Below are positions 45,613-54,965 of a DNA stretch of 64,000 nucleotides, piece by piece. Both the position numbers and the translations under genes were made by a program. Under the pieces are notes generated by a model. The model saw only the letters and a program-made list of their open reading frames with translations, searched no databases and was not told where the DNA came from. Source of the stretch: Fibrobacter intestinalis (GTDB lineage Bacteria; Fibrobacterota; Fibrobacteria; Fibrobacterales; Fibrobacteraceae); contig NZ_FUWU01000011.1 of assembly GCF_900167415.1 (NCBI RefSeq), positions 1 to 64,000 on the forward strand, read 5' to 3'. Each line of letters starts with the position of its first letter. The first letter of the stretch is position 1.

Positions 45613-46923
45613 CTAATAACTTTTTCTCTCCTCGCTCTTCGCTTTTTTGATGGCCTTTAATTCGGCGAGGCGGTCGGCGAGTTTTTTTTCTTTGCCGTAT
45701 TCTGTCGGCGTATAAATTTCTGTGCCGACAAGTTCTTTGGGCAGATGTTCTTGTGCGGAATAGGCTCCTGGGCTGTCGTGATCGTATAAGTAGCCGTTGC
45801 CGTAACCCAGTTGCTTGCCGACTTGGGTGACCGAATTGCGGAACGCTCTTGGTACGGGCAAAGTTCCCGTCCGCTTGATAATCTGATCGGCGGTCATGCT
45901 GGCGACTTCTACGCTGTTGCTTTTGGGCGCAAGAGCCAAGTAGATGGCAACTTCATCCAGCCCGATGAGCCCTTCGGGAACCCCCAAAAAATCAAAAGCT
46001 TCCCGGGCGGCGGTAGCGAGTAAAATCGCATTGGGATCGGCGAGTCCCACGTCTTCCATCGCCATACGGATAAGACGGCGTAAAATAAATCGCGGGTCTT
46101 CGCCTCCTTGCAGCATCCGGTGCAGCCAATAAACGGCAGCGTCCGGGTCGCTTCCTCGAACGGACTTGTGAAGAGCCGAAATCAGGTTGTAATGTTCTTC
46201 GCTGGACTTGTCGTAACGGAGCGGTTTTTTATACTGGATTTCGTCCAGCATTTTTTCGTCGATGGTTTTGCGCCCGCCCAAATTTTTGGCGATCCATTCG
46301 ATTTGGTTTAGCAGAAAACGCGCATCGCCATCGGCTTGGGCGACGAGTTTTGCTATGGATTCTTCGGAAATTTCAACGTCTTGAAGCCCGAGCCCGCGGG
46401 GGTGTTCCTTGAGAGCGAGAAGCGCCAATTGGGAAAGTTCCGTCGTCGAAAGCGGAGCGAATAGAATCAGCTGGCATCGGGAAAGGAGCGCTGAATTGAC
46501 TTCAAACCCCGGATTTTCCGTCGTTGCGCCAATCAACGTAATCGTTCCGTCTTCGACCGCTTTGAGAAGGGCGTCCTGCTGGCTTTTATTGAAACGGTGG
46601 ATTTCGTCGATAAATAGAATCGTCCTCAGGCCCATTTCCAAATTCGCTTTGGCTTCGGCGAGAACCGCCTTGACTTCTTTGACGCCGCATTCTACGGCGG
46701 AAAGGGAAACAAAGCGCTTTTGGGTGTGCATCCGGATGACGTTGGCCAAACTGGTTTTTCCACAGCCCGGAGGCCCCCAGAAAATCATGCTGGGTACGGA
46801 ATCGCTTTCGACGCTTTGCCGAAGCATGCTCTTGTCTCCCAGAATTTTGTTCTGTCCTAAAAATTCGTCGAGGGAAGTCGGGCGTAAACGTTCCGCCAAG
46901 GGCTTTTCATTGGGATTGTTCAT
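45613..46923 (-). CDS. rarA: Replication-associated recombination protein A (RarA/MgsA)
   Basis: 436 residues. AAA+ ATPase related to clamp-loader subunits that acts at stalled replication forks. It opens LAERLRPTSLDEFLGQ, with Walker A GPPGCGKT at 50-57, Walker B ILFIDEIHRFNKSQQDALL, sensor 1 IGATTENPGFEVNSALLSR with arginine finger, and the RarA C-terminal domain (YDKSSEEHYNLISALHKSVRGSDPDAAVYWLHRML). The C-terminus also has the family's YLYDHDSPGAYSAQEHLP. ATG 46923 is chosen since it begins the family N-terminus. Confidence 0.93.
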   Translation of the reverse strand: MNNPNEKPLAERLRPTSLDEFLGQNKILGDKSMLRQSVESDSVPSMIFWGPPGCGKTSLANVIRMHTQKRFVSLSAVECGVKEVKAVLAEAKANLEMGLRTILFIDEIHRFNKSQQDALLKAVEDGTITLIGATTENPGFEVNSALLSRCQLILFAPLSTTELSQLALLALKEHPRGLGLQDVEISEESIAKLVAQADGDARFLLNQIEWIAKNLGGRKTIDEKMLDEIQYKKPLRYDKSSEEHYNLISALHKSVRGSDPDAAVYWLHRMLQGGEDPRFILRRLIRMAMEDVGLADPNAILLATAAREAFDFLGVPEGLIGLDEVAIYLALAPKSNSVEVASMTADQIIKRTGTLPVPRAFRNSVTQVGKQLGYGNGYLYDHDSPGAYSAQEHLPKELVGTEIYTPTEYGKEKKLADRLAELKAIKKAKSEERKSY

Positions 46924-47112
46924 CGCGTGCAAATATAGCAACGATTTTGTGCAGTGCACAAGAAAGGAGGGGCTCTATTTTAACCGGAGAGGAAAAGGGA
47001 AATTTTGAACGTTTCTTTAAGCGAGGAATGCGGGGCGAACATTTTTGGCGTTTTCGTTTGCAAAAGCCGTTCAAATTGCTAATTTTGGAGCCGATATTTA
47101 CGAGGTATCTCT

Positions 47113-47754
47113 ATGGCAGTTGAAGCCCAAGAAGCCAATTTCTTTACAACGAAACTGGACTTCATCGTCAACTGGGGACGTAAAAACTCCCTGTGGCCTT
47201 TCCCTTATGGAACGGCATGTTGTGCGATTGAATTTATGAGTACGGAAACAAGCCCCTACGACCTTTCTCGGATAGGGTCCGAATACGTCCGCTTTACACC
47301 GCGCCAGTCCGATGTTCTGGCTGTTCAAGGAACGATTACTTACAAGCAGGCGCCGATTCTCAAACGTATTTACGAGCAGATGGCGGAACCGAAATGGGTC
47401 ATTGCTATGGGAGCCTGCGCAACGTCCGGCGGCATTTACGATTGCTATTGCACGGTGCCCGGGATTGATAATATTATTCCTGTGGATGTTTATATCGGCG
47501 GTTGCCCCAGCCGTCCCGAGGCGTTCTTCGATGCTATGTTCGAAATCCAGAAAAAACTTTCGGACGAATCCTATATGCTGCAGCGCAAGGAACGTGTGAA
47601 GGAACAGTGGGAAGCTTTGCAGGCTAAAACGGCGCAGGCCAAAGCCGAACTGGCGGAATATTCGCACGAGAAAGTTCGGGAATGGAAAGAAAAGGCGGAA
47701 AACATCAAAGATTCCGCAATCCGCAAGGCTGAATTTTGGAAGGAGAATCCGTAA
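47113..47754 (+). CDS. nuoB: NADH-quinone oxidoreductase subunit B with C-terminal helical tail
   Basis: 213 residues. It carries cluster N2, the last iron-sulfur centre before quinone: ligands in ACCAIEF, GACATSGG and GGCPSRPEA. Family members end soon after the SRPEA helix; here about 60 further residues (SYMLQRKERVKEQWEALQAK to the end) form a long, highly charged, probably coiled-coil tail. It is the first gene of the nuo operon; no nuoA precedes it, only 189 bases of intergenic DNA after the divergent rarA. The stop overlaps the nuoC start (TAATG). Confidence 0.92.
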   Translation: MAVEAQEANFFTTKLDFIVNWGRKNSLWPFPYGTACCAIEFMSTETSPYDLSRIGSEYVRFTPRQSDVLAVQGTITYKQAPILKRIYEQMAEPKWVIAMGACATSGGIYDCYCTVPGIDNIIPVDVYIGGCPSRPEAFFDAMFEIQKKLSDESYMLQRKERVKEQWEALQAKTAQAKAELAEYSHEKVREWKEKAENIKDSAIRKAEFWKENP

Positions 47755-48407
47755 TGGCAGTCTCTGAAGAAAATGTGAAGGAACCGGTTGTCGCGACAGC
47801 CGAAGCCCGCAAGTCCTTTGAAGAGCAGGCGCTTGCCCGCTTGGAAAATTTCGGAGGCGTTCGTTCCGAAAAAAATCCGTGGAGCTTGACGGTCGTCGTG
47901 AATAGCGCTCGGTTGCATGATGCGGTTCTCGCTGTCCGCGATGAACTCGGACTCGATATGCTGCTCGACATTGTCGGCATCGACTACTTGGGATTCAAAG
48001 ACTACGCCGGACCACGGTTTGCGGTCGAATATGTTTTCAAAAGCGTCTATGACCCGGCCAAGCGTCTTATTTTGAAAGTCTTTGCTGAAGAAGCGGACTT
48101 GAAAATCCCGACTATTTCCGATCTTTATGAAATTGCGAATTGGCAGGAACGCGAAGTTTATGACCAGTATGGCGTGACTTTTGTCGGGCATCCGGACTTG
48201 CGCCGCTTGTTGAACCATGTTGAATTTGTTGGGCATCCGCTCCGCAAGGATTATCCGGCGCATCGCCGCCAGTGGCTTTCCACGAACGATTATCTGTATC
48301 CGGCACTGGAAAAGCGGCTGGAATCCAAAGGCTACAAGATTTTGGAACGTCCGGAAGAAATCCTGCCGAACGAAGTTGAATTTTTGCAAGGGAGCATCAA
48401 GAAATGA
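47754..48407 (+). CDS. nuoC: NADH-quinone oxidoreductase subunit C
   Basis: 217 residues from ATG 47754, preceded by AAGGAG. The 30-kDa subunit domain has FAVEYVFKSVYDPAKRLILKV, IPTISDLYEIANWQEREVYDQYGV, and HPDLRRLLNHVEFVGHPLRKDYPA, the hallmark C-terminal motif. A roughly 35-residue Glu/Ala-rich N-terminal leader is extra. It is separate from NuoD, unlike the fused E. coli NuoCD. It overlaps nuoD by 4 bases. Confidence 0.92.
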   Translation: MAVSEENVKEPVVATAEARKSFEEQALARLENFGGVRSEKNPWSLTVVVNSARLHDAVLAVRDELGLDMLLDIVGIDYLGFKDYAGPRFAVEYVFKSVYDPAKRLILKVFAEEADLKIPTISDLYEIANWQEREVYDQYGVTFVGHPDLRRLLNHVEFVGHPLRKDYPAHRRQWLSTNDYLYPALEKRLESKGYKILERPEEILPNEVEFLQGSIKK

Positions 48408-49597
48408 AAGTTCTCACTCCTGATGGCGAACAAAAGAACTTGATGGTGCTGAATATCGGCCCGTCGCATGGTGCCACGCATGGCTGCCTTCGCTACATTA
48501 CGGCTTTGGACGGCGAAAACATCGTCGCTTCCGTGGGCGAAATCGGCTACTTGCACCGCGGATTTGAAAAAATGGCGGAACGGGGAAATTGGCAGCAGGT
48601 TTTGCCGCTCACGGACCGCCTCGACTATTGCTCGGCGATGATGAACAACTTTGCCTATTGCCGCGCAGCCGAACAAATGCTCGGTATCGAAATCCCCGAA
48701 CGCGCCAAAGTGCTGCGGGTGATTGTCAATGAACTTTCCCGTATTGCGGACCACTTTATTTGCGTTGCCGCCGCTGCGCAGGACCTGGGTTCGACGACAG
48801 GTTTCTTTTACCTGTTCGACTCCCGGGAAATGACGATGCGCATTTGGGAAAAATTGACCGGTGCTCGCTTGACGAACAGCTATGGGCGAATCGGCGGGCT
48901 TTATCGCGACACTTACGAAGGCTTTGAAGAAGACGTTCTTCGCGTGTGCAAACAGGTCGAAAAGAACTTGCACGATGTGCACGCTTGCTTTGACAGAAAC
49001 CGCATTTTCTTGGACAGAACGGTCGATGTGGGAAACATCAGCCCGGAAAAGGCAATTCAGTTTGGCTGGACCGGACCTTGTCTGCGGGCGACCGGAGTCG
49101 CTAGCGACTTGCGCAAAGACGAACCGTATTGGGATTACGAAACCTACGACTGGAACGTGGTGACGGGAACTCACGGCGATGTTTATGACCGCCTGATGGT
49201 GCGCCTCGCCGAAGCGGAAGAATCCGTGAAAATCATCCGGCAAGCGTTGAAGCGCTTGGCTCCGGGCCCTGTGAGCGTCGAAGACCCGCGCATCCGCATT
49301 CCTTCGCATGAACGCATCTATCAAGAAATGGAAGCGTTGGCGGGGCACTTTAAAAGCGTCCTCGAAGGCATTCGCATTCCAGCCGGGGAATACTATTCCG
49401 GCTCCGAAACCGCGAACGGAGAACTCGGCTTTACCCTGATTTCCGATGGCTCCGGTCATCCCTGGCGTGTAAAAGTCCGTCCGCCCTGCCTGACGCAGTT
49501 TGCGGCCTTCCATGAACTGGTCGAAGGAAATCTGATTGCGGACTCCATTGCCTGTCTTTCGAGTATCAATATCATTGCGGGAGAATTGGACAGATGA
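48404..49597 (+). CDS. nuoD: NADH-quinone oxidoreductase subunit D
   Basis: 397 residues. The 49-kDa subunit lines the quinone site with NuoB. GPSHGATHGCLRYITALDGE, the quinone-headgroup region GYLHRGFEKMAE, DYCSAMMNNFAYCRAAE and the TNSYGRIGGLYRDTYEGF block are seen, and the end has SDGSGHPWRVKVRPPCLTQ. GPSHGATHGCLR replaces the commoner GPQHPATHGxLR. Overlaps both neighbours by 4 bases. Confidence 0.93.
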   Translation: MKVLTPDGEQKNLMVLNIGPSHGATHGCLRYITALDGENIVASVGEIGYLHRGFEKMAERGNWQQVLPLTDRLDYCSAMMNNFAYCRAAEQMLGIEIPERAKVLRVIVNELSRIADHFICVAAAAQDLGSTTGFFYLFDSREMTMRIWEKLTGARLTNSYGRIGGLYRDTYEGFEEDVLRVCKQVEKNLHDVHACFDRNRIFLDRTVDVGNISPEKAIQFGWTGPCLRATGVASDLRKDEPYWDYETYDWNVVTGTHGDVYDRLMVRLAEAEESVKIIRQALKRLAPGPVSVEDPRIRIPSHERIYQEMEALAGHFKSVLEGIRIPAGEYYSGSETANGELGFTLISDGSGHPWRVKVRPPCLTQFAAFHELVEGNLIADSIACLSSINIIAGELDR

Positions 49598-50685
49598 GTA
49601 TTATTAAAGGCGCCATTCAAGATGTGGCGAACAATACGCTTGCCTATACGCATGGAGCGAATCCGGTCGAAACGCTTCCGTCTCCGGCAGAGCAATTTGG
49701 ACATGCTAATCCGATTCAAAAGCAGCCGACTTGGGCAGAAATCGCCCCCAAGCTTGAAACGGCGGCGATCAAAGCCCGTGTTGCCGATATGCTTTCCCGC
49801 TATCCTGTGAAGCAGGGGGCGCTTCTTGAAGTCCTGTGGATTGCTCAAGACGCTATTGGATGGCTTCCGCACGAAGCGATTCGTTGGGCTGCCGATGTCT
49901 GTGCCTGTTCTCCGGCGCACGCCTACGGCGTTTCGACTTTCTACACGATGTACAAGCACGTTCCGACGGGAAGATTTCTTTTGCAATTCTGCCACAACGT
50001 GAGCTGCCATTTGCGCGGGGCGGAAAGCATGCTGGAATACGCCCGCAAGTCGCTGAACTTGAAACCGGGCGAAACGACTCCGGACGGTCTTTTCACCATT
50101 GTGGAAGTGGAATGCCTTGCCGCTTGCGGAAACGCTCCTGCGATGCTGGTGAACGACGACTACGCGACCGATGTGGAAAACGGTGAACTGGTGATGAAGC
50201 CCGGCGTTTGCTTGACCCCGGAACGTTTTGATAAAATTTTGCAGTGGTGCTACGCTCGTGAAGAAAAATTCCCGAATGCGGAACCTCCTCGGGAAGTTCT
50301 TGGCGGCGTGGTGAAAGGACACGGCGGACATCCGGGTGCTCCCGGGGCGACGGCAAAGCCGCAAAATCCGACGTATGCTCCTCCGGCTCCGGTTTTGAAT
50401 GTCGTCGCTCTTGTCGATGAAAACGGCGCGACCCTTACCTGGAAAAGTGCTCCGGAATGTACAGAGCTTTCTGTGGAAAAAAATATGAACGGTTCCTGGA
50501 CGGAAGTCGGCAAACCCGGCGTTAAAGACAAGACGTTTGTAGATGCTTCGGGCAAAGTCGGTGACGAATATCGGATGATTGCGACGAGCGGAACCCGTAC
50601 GGCGAAGCCTTCTCCAGTTTCTAAAGCCAAGGCGGCTCCGCTTCCCGAAGATTCCGCAGCACCAGTAACGGCAAAGAAGGTCTGA
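49594..50685 (+). CDS. nuoE: NADH-quinone oxidoreductase subunit E fused to a fibronectin-III-like domain
   Basis: 363 residues, about double the usual 160-180. The thioredoxin-like 2Fe-2S domain is at about 50-215 (LLEVLWIAQDAIGWLPHEAI, VSTFYTMYKHVPTGRF) with cluster ligands in CHNVSC and CLAACGNAP. A Gly/Pro/Ala linker follows (GGVVKGHGGHPGAPGATAKP). Residues about 262-347 read as a fibronectin type III-like sandwich: PPAPVLNVVALVDENGATLTW, LSVEKNMNGSWTEVG, TFVDASGKVGDEYRM. FnIII domains usually bind proteins or sugars outside the cell; this one would face the cytoplasm. Overlaps nuoD by 4 bases. Confidence 0.9.
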   Translation: MSIIKGAIQDVANNTLAYTHGANPVETLPSPAEQFGHANPIQKQPTWAEIAPKLETAAIKARVADMLSRYPVKQGALLEVLWIAQDAIGWLPHEAIRWAADVCACSPAHAYGVSTFYTMYKHVPTGRFLLQFCHNVSCHLRGAESMLEYARKSLNLKPGETTPDGLFTIVEVECLAACGNAPAMLVNDDYATDVENGELVMKPGVCLTPERFDKILQWCYAREEKFPNAEPPREVLGGVVKGHGGHPGAPGATAKPQNPTYAPPAPVLNVVALVDENGATLTWKSAPECTELSVEKNMNGSWTEVGKPGVKDKTFVDASGKVGDEYRMIATSGTRTAKPSPVSKAKAAPLPEDSAAPVTAKKV

Positions 50686-50687
50686 TT

Positions 50688-51998
50688 ATGCAAGAGTCGA
50701 TGAAAGTTTGTACGGGAAATTTTGGAAAGAACGCCCAGAGCATCGATGCCTACAAGAAGCTCGGCGGCTACTCTACGATTTCCGAGCATCTTTTTGAAAT
50801 GTCCCAGTTTGAAGTGATTGACCGCGTGCAGCGTTCTGGACTTCGCGGGCGTGGCGGTGCGGGATTTCCCACGGGAATGAAGTGGAGCTTTGTTCCCCGC
50901 AATACGGGCAAGCCCGTCTATATTGTGGTGAATGCCGATGAAGGCGAAGGCGGAACGTTCAAAGATCACTTTTTGCTTTTGGAAGATCCGCATCGTTTGA
51001 TCGAAGGCCTGATTATCGCTGGATGGGCGCTGGGGGCCCGCAGTGCCTACATTTATGCTCGCGGCGAATTTCTGCCGTGCATCGAAAGCGTGAACAAGGC
51101 TTTGAACGAAGCGTATGCAGCAGGTTATCTGGGTGAAAACATCCTGGGAACCCAATTCAGCTTTGACATTTTCGTCCATCGTGGCGCCGGCGCTTACATT
51201 TGCGGTGAAGAAACGGCTCTCATCAATTCGCTGGAAGGCCAAAAGGGACAGCCCCGTTTGAAGCCGCCTTTCCCGGCGGTCGCTGGCGCATGGGCATCGC
51301 CGACCTGTGTGAACAACGTCGAAACGATTATGTCGTTGCCTTGGATTTTTTCGCATCCAGTCGAAGAATACACCAAAATGGGAACTCCCAGAGCTCACGG
51401 CACAAAAGTCTTTTGCGTCTCGGGCGACGTCAAGCGTCCGGGAATCTACGAAGCTCCTTTGGGAACTCCGCTCATGGAAATGCTCGAAAGCGAGGAATAC
51501 TGCCAGGGCGTCATCGGAAAACTGAAAGGCGTCATTCCGGGCGGCTCTTCTTGTCCGCCGCTTCTTCCCGAAGAATGCGAGCACGCTACTTTGGACTATG
51601 AGTGCATGGCTTCGCTGAAAACCATGTTCGGTTCTGGCGCCATCATCGTCTTTAACGATTCGCACAATGCGGTCGATATTTTGGACGTTCTCGGGCATTT
51701 CTACTCGCACGAATCCTGCGGACAATGCACTCCCTGCCGCGAAGGAACGGGATTTGCCAAGCGCGTTCTGGACGCCATTGTCAAGGGCGAAGGTCACGAC
51801 GGCGACATCGAGCTGTTGCAAAGCATTTCCGCGGGTTTTGGCGGAACGACGATTTGCCCGCTCTCCATTTCCTTGGGCGGTCCGCTGAACGTGTACACGA
51901 GAAAATATCGTGCCGACTTTGAAGAATACATCGCAAAAAATCCGAAACATGCGGAACCTCGTTTAAGATCAACCGTTCGTTTGGGAGCATACTGGTAA
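50688..51998 (+). CDS. nuoF: NADH-quinone oxidoreductase subunit F
   Basis: 436 residues. It binds FMN and NADH and the N3 4Fe-4S cluster. RSGLRGRGGAGFPTGMKW and VVNADEGEGGTFKDHFLL bind FMN and NADH; GAGAYICGEETALINSLEG is the family signature; SCGQCTPCREG plus TTICPLS provide the four cysteine ligands. The full NADH-binding module is thus present with NuoE and NuoG. It follows nuoE after 2 bases and precedes nuoG by 4. Confidence 0.95.
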   Translation: MQESMKVCTGNFGKNAQSIDAYKKLGGYSTISEHLFEMSQFEVIDRVQRSGLRGRGGAGFPTGMKWSFVPRNTGKPVYIVVNADEGEGGTFKDHFLLLEDPHRLIEGLIIAGWALGARSAYIYARGEFLPCIESVNKALNEAYAAGYLGENILGTQFSFDIFVHRGAGAYICGEETALINSLEGQKGQPRLKPPFPAVAGAWASPTCVNNVETIMSLPWIFSHPVEEYTKMGTPRAHGTKVFCVSGDVKRPGIYEAPLGTPLMEMLESEEYCQGVIGKLKGVIPGGSSCPPLLPEECEHATLDYECMASLKTMFGSGAIIVFNDSHNAVDILDVLGHFYSHESCGQCTPCREGTGFAKRVLDAIVKGEGHDGDIELLQSISAGFGGTTICPLSISLGGPLNVYTRKYRADFEEYIAKNPKHAEPRLRSTVRLGAYW

Positions 51999-52002
51999 TA
52001 TT

Positions 52003-53607
52003 ATGAGCAATCATTACAACATGCCTCACCTTCCGACTGCCGACAGTCCCCGAGTTACTATCGAGGTTGACGGCAAAAATGTGGAAGTGCCTGGCGATAC
52101 GAACCTGCTCGAAGCGTTGAAAGCTGTGGGCATCGAAACTCCGCACATCTGCTACCATCCGTATCTTCCGGTTTCCGGCAATTGCCGCCAGTGTCTGGTC
52201 GAAACGGAAGGCCCGCGTGGAAAAATGCTGATTATTTCCTGCTTCACCCCGGTGAAAGAAGGAATGAAGGTGTTTACTCCGCGCTCCAGCGAACGGGTAA
52301 AAAGCGCTCGCTCCGCGGTTTCCGAATTTATGCTGTTGAACCATCCGCTCGACTGTCCGATTTGCGACAAGGCCGGCGAATGCTCTTTGCAGGAAAATTA
52401 TGTCGAAGCGGGCAAGGCTTCGGGGCATCTTTATCCGGAGATCGGCAAAAATTATCACGGCAATCCCGATCACCAATTCTACGATACCAAAGGTCAGCTT
52501 CGCGGTGGCAAGCGCATCGATCTTGGCCCACGGATTTCTTTGGATGAAGAACGCTGTGTGCAATGTGACCGTTGCGTCCGCTTTATGCGCGACGTGTGTC
52601 ACGACGAGCAGTTGCAACTGGCTGCCCGAGCGGATAAAACCTACATCACGACTTTCCCCGGAAGCAAGCTGGATCACGAATACGATTTGTGCGTTTCCGA
52701 CATTTGTCCGACGGGTGCTTTGACGGCCAAGTATTTCCGTTTTCAGCAGCGGACTTGGATGCTCAAGCGCACGGCGAGCGTTTCCATGGACGATTCCTTG
52801 GGCGCGAACATCTGGATTGACCACAATGAAGGATTTATCTGGCGAGTGATGCCTCGTTGCAATCCTCAGGTGAATCGAACTTGGATTTCGAACACGAGCC
52901 GTTTGGCTTTTCAGGAATTTTCCAAAAATCGTCTTCCTGTCGGGAATCTGGATTCTGTCCAGGCGGCCTTGAATGGCGATGGAAAAATCGCGTTTGTTCT
53001 CGGCGGCGCAGCGACGAATGAAGATGCCGCTGCCCTTAAGACTCTTGTCCATAAGCTCGGCGATCGCGCGGAAGTATTCGTCGGCACGTTTGAACCGGTA
53101 AAATCTCCCGACGGCATTTCCAAAAGCGGGGATCCGTTGGCGAATCGCGCTGGCTTTGCGCTTTTCGGCTTTACGCAGACCGCAGAGGATCTGGCGCGTC
53201 GTGCGTCCGAATTTAAAACGCTGGTTTCGCTTTCCGCCGACTTGTGGGGAAGCGACGCTCAAAAGGCAAGCGCTTTGGAAACGATTCCGACCCGCATTGC
53301 TATTTCGGCAAAAAATGACGAGACCGCAAAAAAATCGTCTATCGTCTATGGCGTCAATCATTGGTCCGAAGTGAACGGCACGATGGTGAACGTGCATTCC
53401 ATTTTGCAAAAACTGAATGCGGCCCCTACGGCTCCTAGCGCGGACTTGCTTCCGCTTTATCAGGTGCTTTTCGCCCTTGCCGGTGAAAACGTGGAAAGTG
53501 CCGCGGTAGCTTACCAGAAAGCGGGCGAGTTTGCTCCGGTTCTTGCCAAATTCTCTTTTGATGCGATCCATAGCACGGGCGAATTGCTCGATGGAGTTGC
53601 CGTATGA
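52003..53607 (+). CDS. nuoG: NADH-quinone oxidoreductase subunit G, short form
   Basis: 534 residues, against roughly 700-900 for most NuoG. The N-terminal iron-sulfur part is complete: 2Fe-2S ligands in HICYHPYLPVSGNCRQC and IISC, the His-Cys3 cluster HPLDCPICDKAGEC, and the 4Fe-4S ligands CVQCDRCVRFMRDVC with ICPTGAL. Beyond about residue 300 only a reduced remnant of the molybdopterin-oxidoreductase-like domain remains, with no extra N7 cysteines. The gene overlaps nuoH by 4 bases, so the shortness is not an obvious frameshift. Confidence 0.9.
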   Translation: MSNHYNMPHLPTADSPRVTIEVDGKNVEVPGDTNLLEALKAVGIETPHICYHPYLPVSGNCRQCLVETEGPRGKMLIISCFTPVKEGMKVFTPRSSERVKSARSAVSEFMLLNHPLDCPICDKAGECSLQENYVEAGKASGHLYPEIGKNYHGNPDHQFYDTKGQLRGGKRIDLGPRISLDEERCVQCDRCVRFMRDVCHDEQLQLAARADKTYITTFPGSKLDHEYDLCVSDICPTGALTAKYFRFQQRTWMLKRTASVSMDDSLGANIWIDHNEGFIWRVMPRCNPQVNRTWISNTSRLAFQEFSKNRLPVGNLDSVQAALNGDGKIAFVLGGAATNEDAAALKTLVHKLGDRAEVFVGTFEPVKSPDGISKSGDPLANRAGFALFGFTQTAEDLARRASEFKTLVSLSADLWGSDAQKASALETIPTRIAISAKNDETAKKSSIVYGVNHWSEVNGTMVNVHSILQKLNAAPTAPSADLLPLYQVLFALAGENVESAAVAYQKAGEFAPVLAKFSFDAIHSTGELLDGVAV

Positions 53608-54965
53608 TGGAAATTATTGATTCCAAAACCTGGATTGAATGGCTCCTGACTTTGGCGAAGCTTTGCCTCGCCTTTGTTCCCGTGCTTTTCATTCTGCTTC
53701 TTATTCCGATGGAACGCCGTGGCGCCGGATTCATTCAGGACCGTCAAGGCCCGAACCGTTCCTACGTCAAGCTTCCGTTCTTTGGGAAAGTCCGGTTTTT
53801 CGGCTGGGTGCAAAACGCCTGCGACGGTCTGAAGCTGTTTTTCAAGGAACAATACGCTCCGGCGAATGTGAACAAAGTCCTGTTCGCGCTCGCTCCGGCG
53901 ATTCCTTTTGGGCTCACTCTCCTGACGCCTTGCGTTCTTCCGTATTTCGCTTCATTGAATTTCACTTTCGGTGATACGGTTGTGCATATTCCCGCGGCGA
54001 ATATCGATACGGATGTCGGCATTCTTCTGATGTTCGGGCTTTCTTCGCTTTCCGTTTTTGGAACGGTGCTTTCGGGTTGGGCTTCCAAATCCAAATTCCC
54101 GTTCCTCGGCGCATTGCGCGCGACGGCGACGAGTATTAGCTACGAAGTCTGCTTGGGAATTTCGATGATGGGCATGGTGCTTCTCGCTGGAACCTTTAGC
54201 GTCGAAGGCATTGTCGGTTGGCAGGAACAGCACGCTTGGGGCATTTTCGTTCAGCCGGTCGCATTCTTCTGCTTCCTTCTTGCGGCCATCGCCGAAACGG
54301 GACGTCCTCCGTTTGACGTTTCGGAAGGCGACCCGGAACTGGTTGCCGGTTATCACACGGAATACGGCGCCATGCAATTCGGTATGTTCTACATGGGCGA
54401 ATACGGCCACGTCGGAATCAACAGTATTTTGATGGCGACGCTCTTTTTGGGCGGCTACTCGATTCCGTTCATGACGACCGCCGATATTCAGGCGAATTTG
54501 GGAACGGTTTTGGCGGTTCTCTTTGGCATTTGCGCATTCCTTGCTCTGGCGTTCCTGCACATGGTTTATCGCTGGCTGCGAGCGTTCAACAAGGGACAGG
54601 CTTCCAACAAAGCGGAAATCAACCGCGAGTATCTGCTTTACAAGACCATCGCTTGGATTGCGGTTCCCGTGTTCATTGCCTTGGCAATCGTTTCCGGTCT
54701 CTTTATCCATCCGGAAGCGACGATGGTGAACGGCCTTCCGATTTATGGAATCGGCACCGCTTTAGGTACGGCGGCTTTGCAGTTCCTAGTTTTGATGATT
54801 AAAACCGTATTCTTCTGCTGGGTTTGGATTTGGGTGCGCTGGACGCTTCCGCGCTTCCGCTATGACCAGATTATGCATCTCGGCTGGAAGATTCTTTTGA
54901 ACATCGCACTTTTGAACTTGGTCGTGACGGCGATAATCGCCAAACTCGTCATGGGAGGCAACTAA
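53604..54965 (+). CDS. nuoH: NADH-quinone oxidoreductase subunit H with large insertion
   Basis: 453 residues, against about 330 usually. Core motifs: IPMERRGAGFIQDRQGPNRSY, DGLKLFFKE, the quinone-pocket stretch AETGRPPFDVSEGDPELVAGYHTEYGAMQFGMFYMGEY, and the ending RWTLPRFRYDQIMHLGWK. Between LFLGGY and LMIKTVFF an insertion of about 95 residues adds two membrane helices (VLAVLFGICAFLALAFLHMV, TIAWIAVPVFIALAIVSGLF) and a charged loop RAFNKGQASNKAEINREY. It anchors the peripheral arm and forms the quinone tunnel. Overlaps nuoG and nuoI. Confidence 0.93.
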   Translation: MMEIIDSKTWIEWLLTLAKLCLAFVPVLFILLLIPMERRGAGFIQDRQGPNRSYVKLPFFGKVRFFGWVQNACDGLKLFFKEQYAPANVNKVLFALAPAIPFGLTLLTPCVLPYFASLNFTFGDTVVHIPAANIDTDVGILLMFGLSSLSVFGTVLSGWASKSKFPFLGALRATATSISYEVCLGISMMGMVLLAGTFSVEGIVGWQEQHAWGIFVQPVAFFCFLLAAIAETGRPPFDVSEGDPELVAGYHTEYGAMQFGMFYMGEYGHVGINSILMATLFLGGYSIPFMTTADIQANLGTVLAVLFGICAFLALAFLHMVYRWLRAFNKGQASNKAEINREYLLYKTIAWIAVPVFIALAIVSGLFIHPEATMVNGLPIYGIGTALGTAALQFLVLMIKTVFFCWVWIWVRWTLPRFRYDQIMHLGWKILLNIALLNLVVTAIIAKLVMGGN

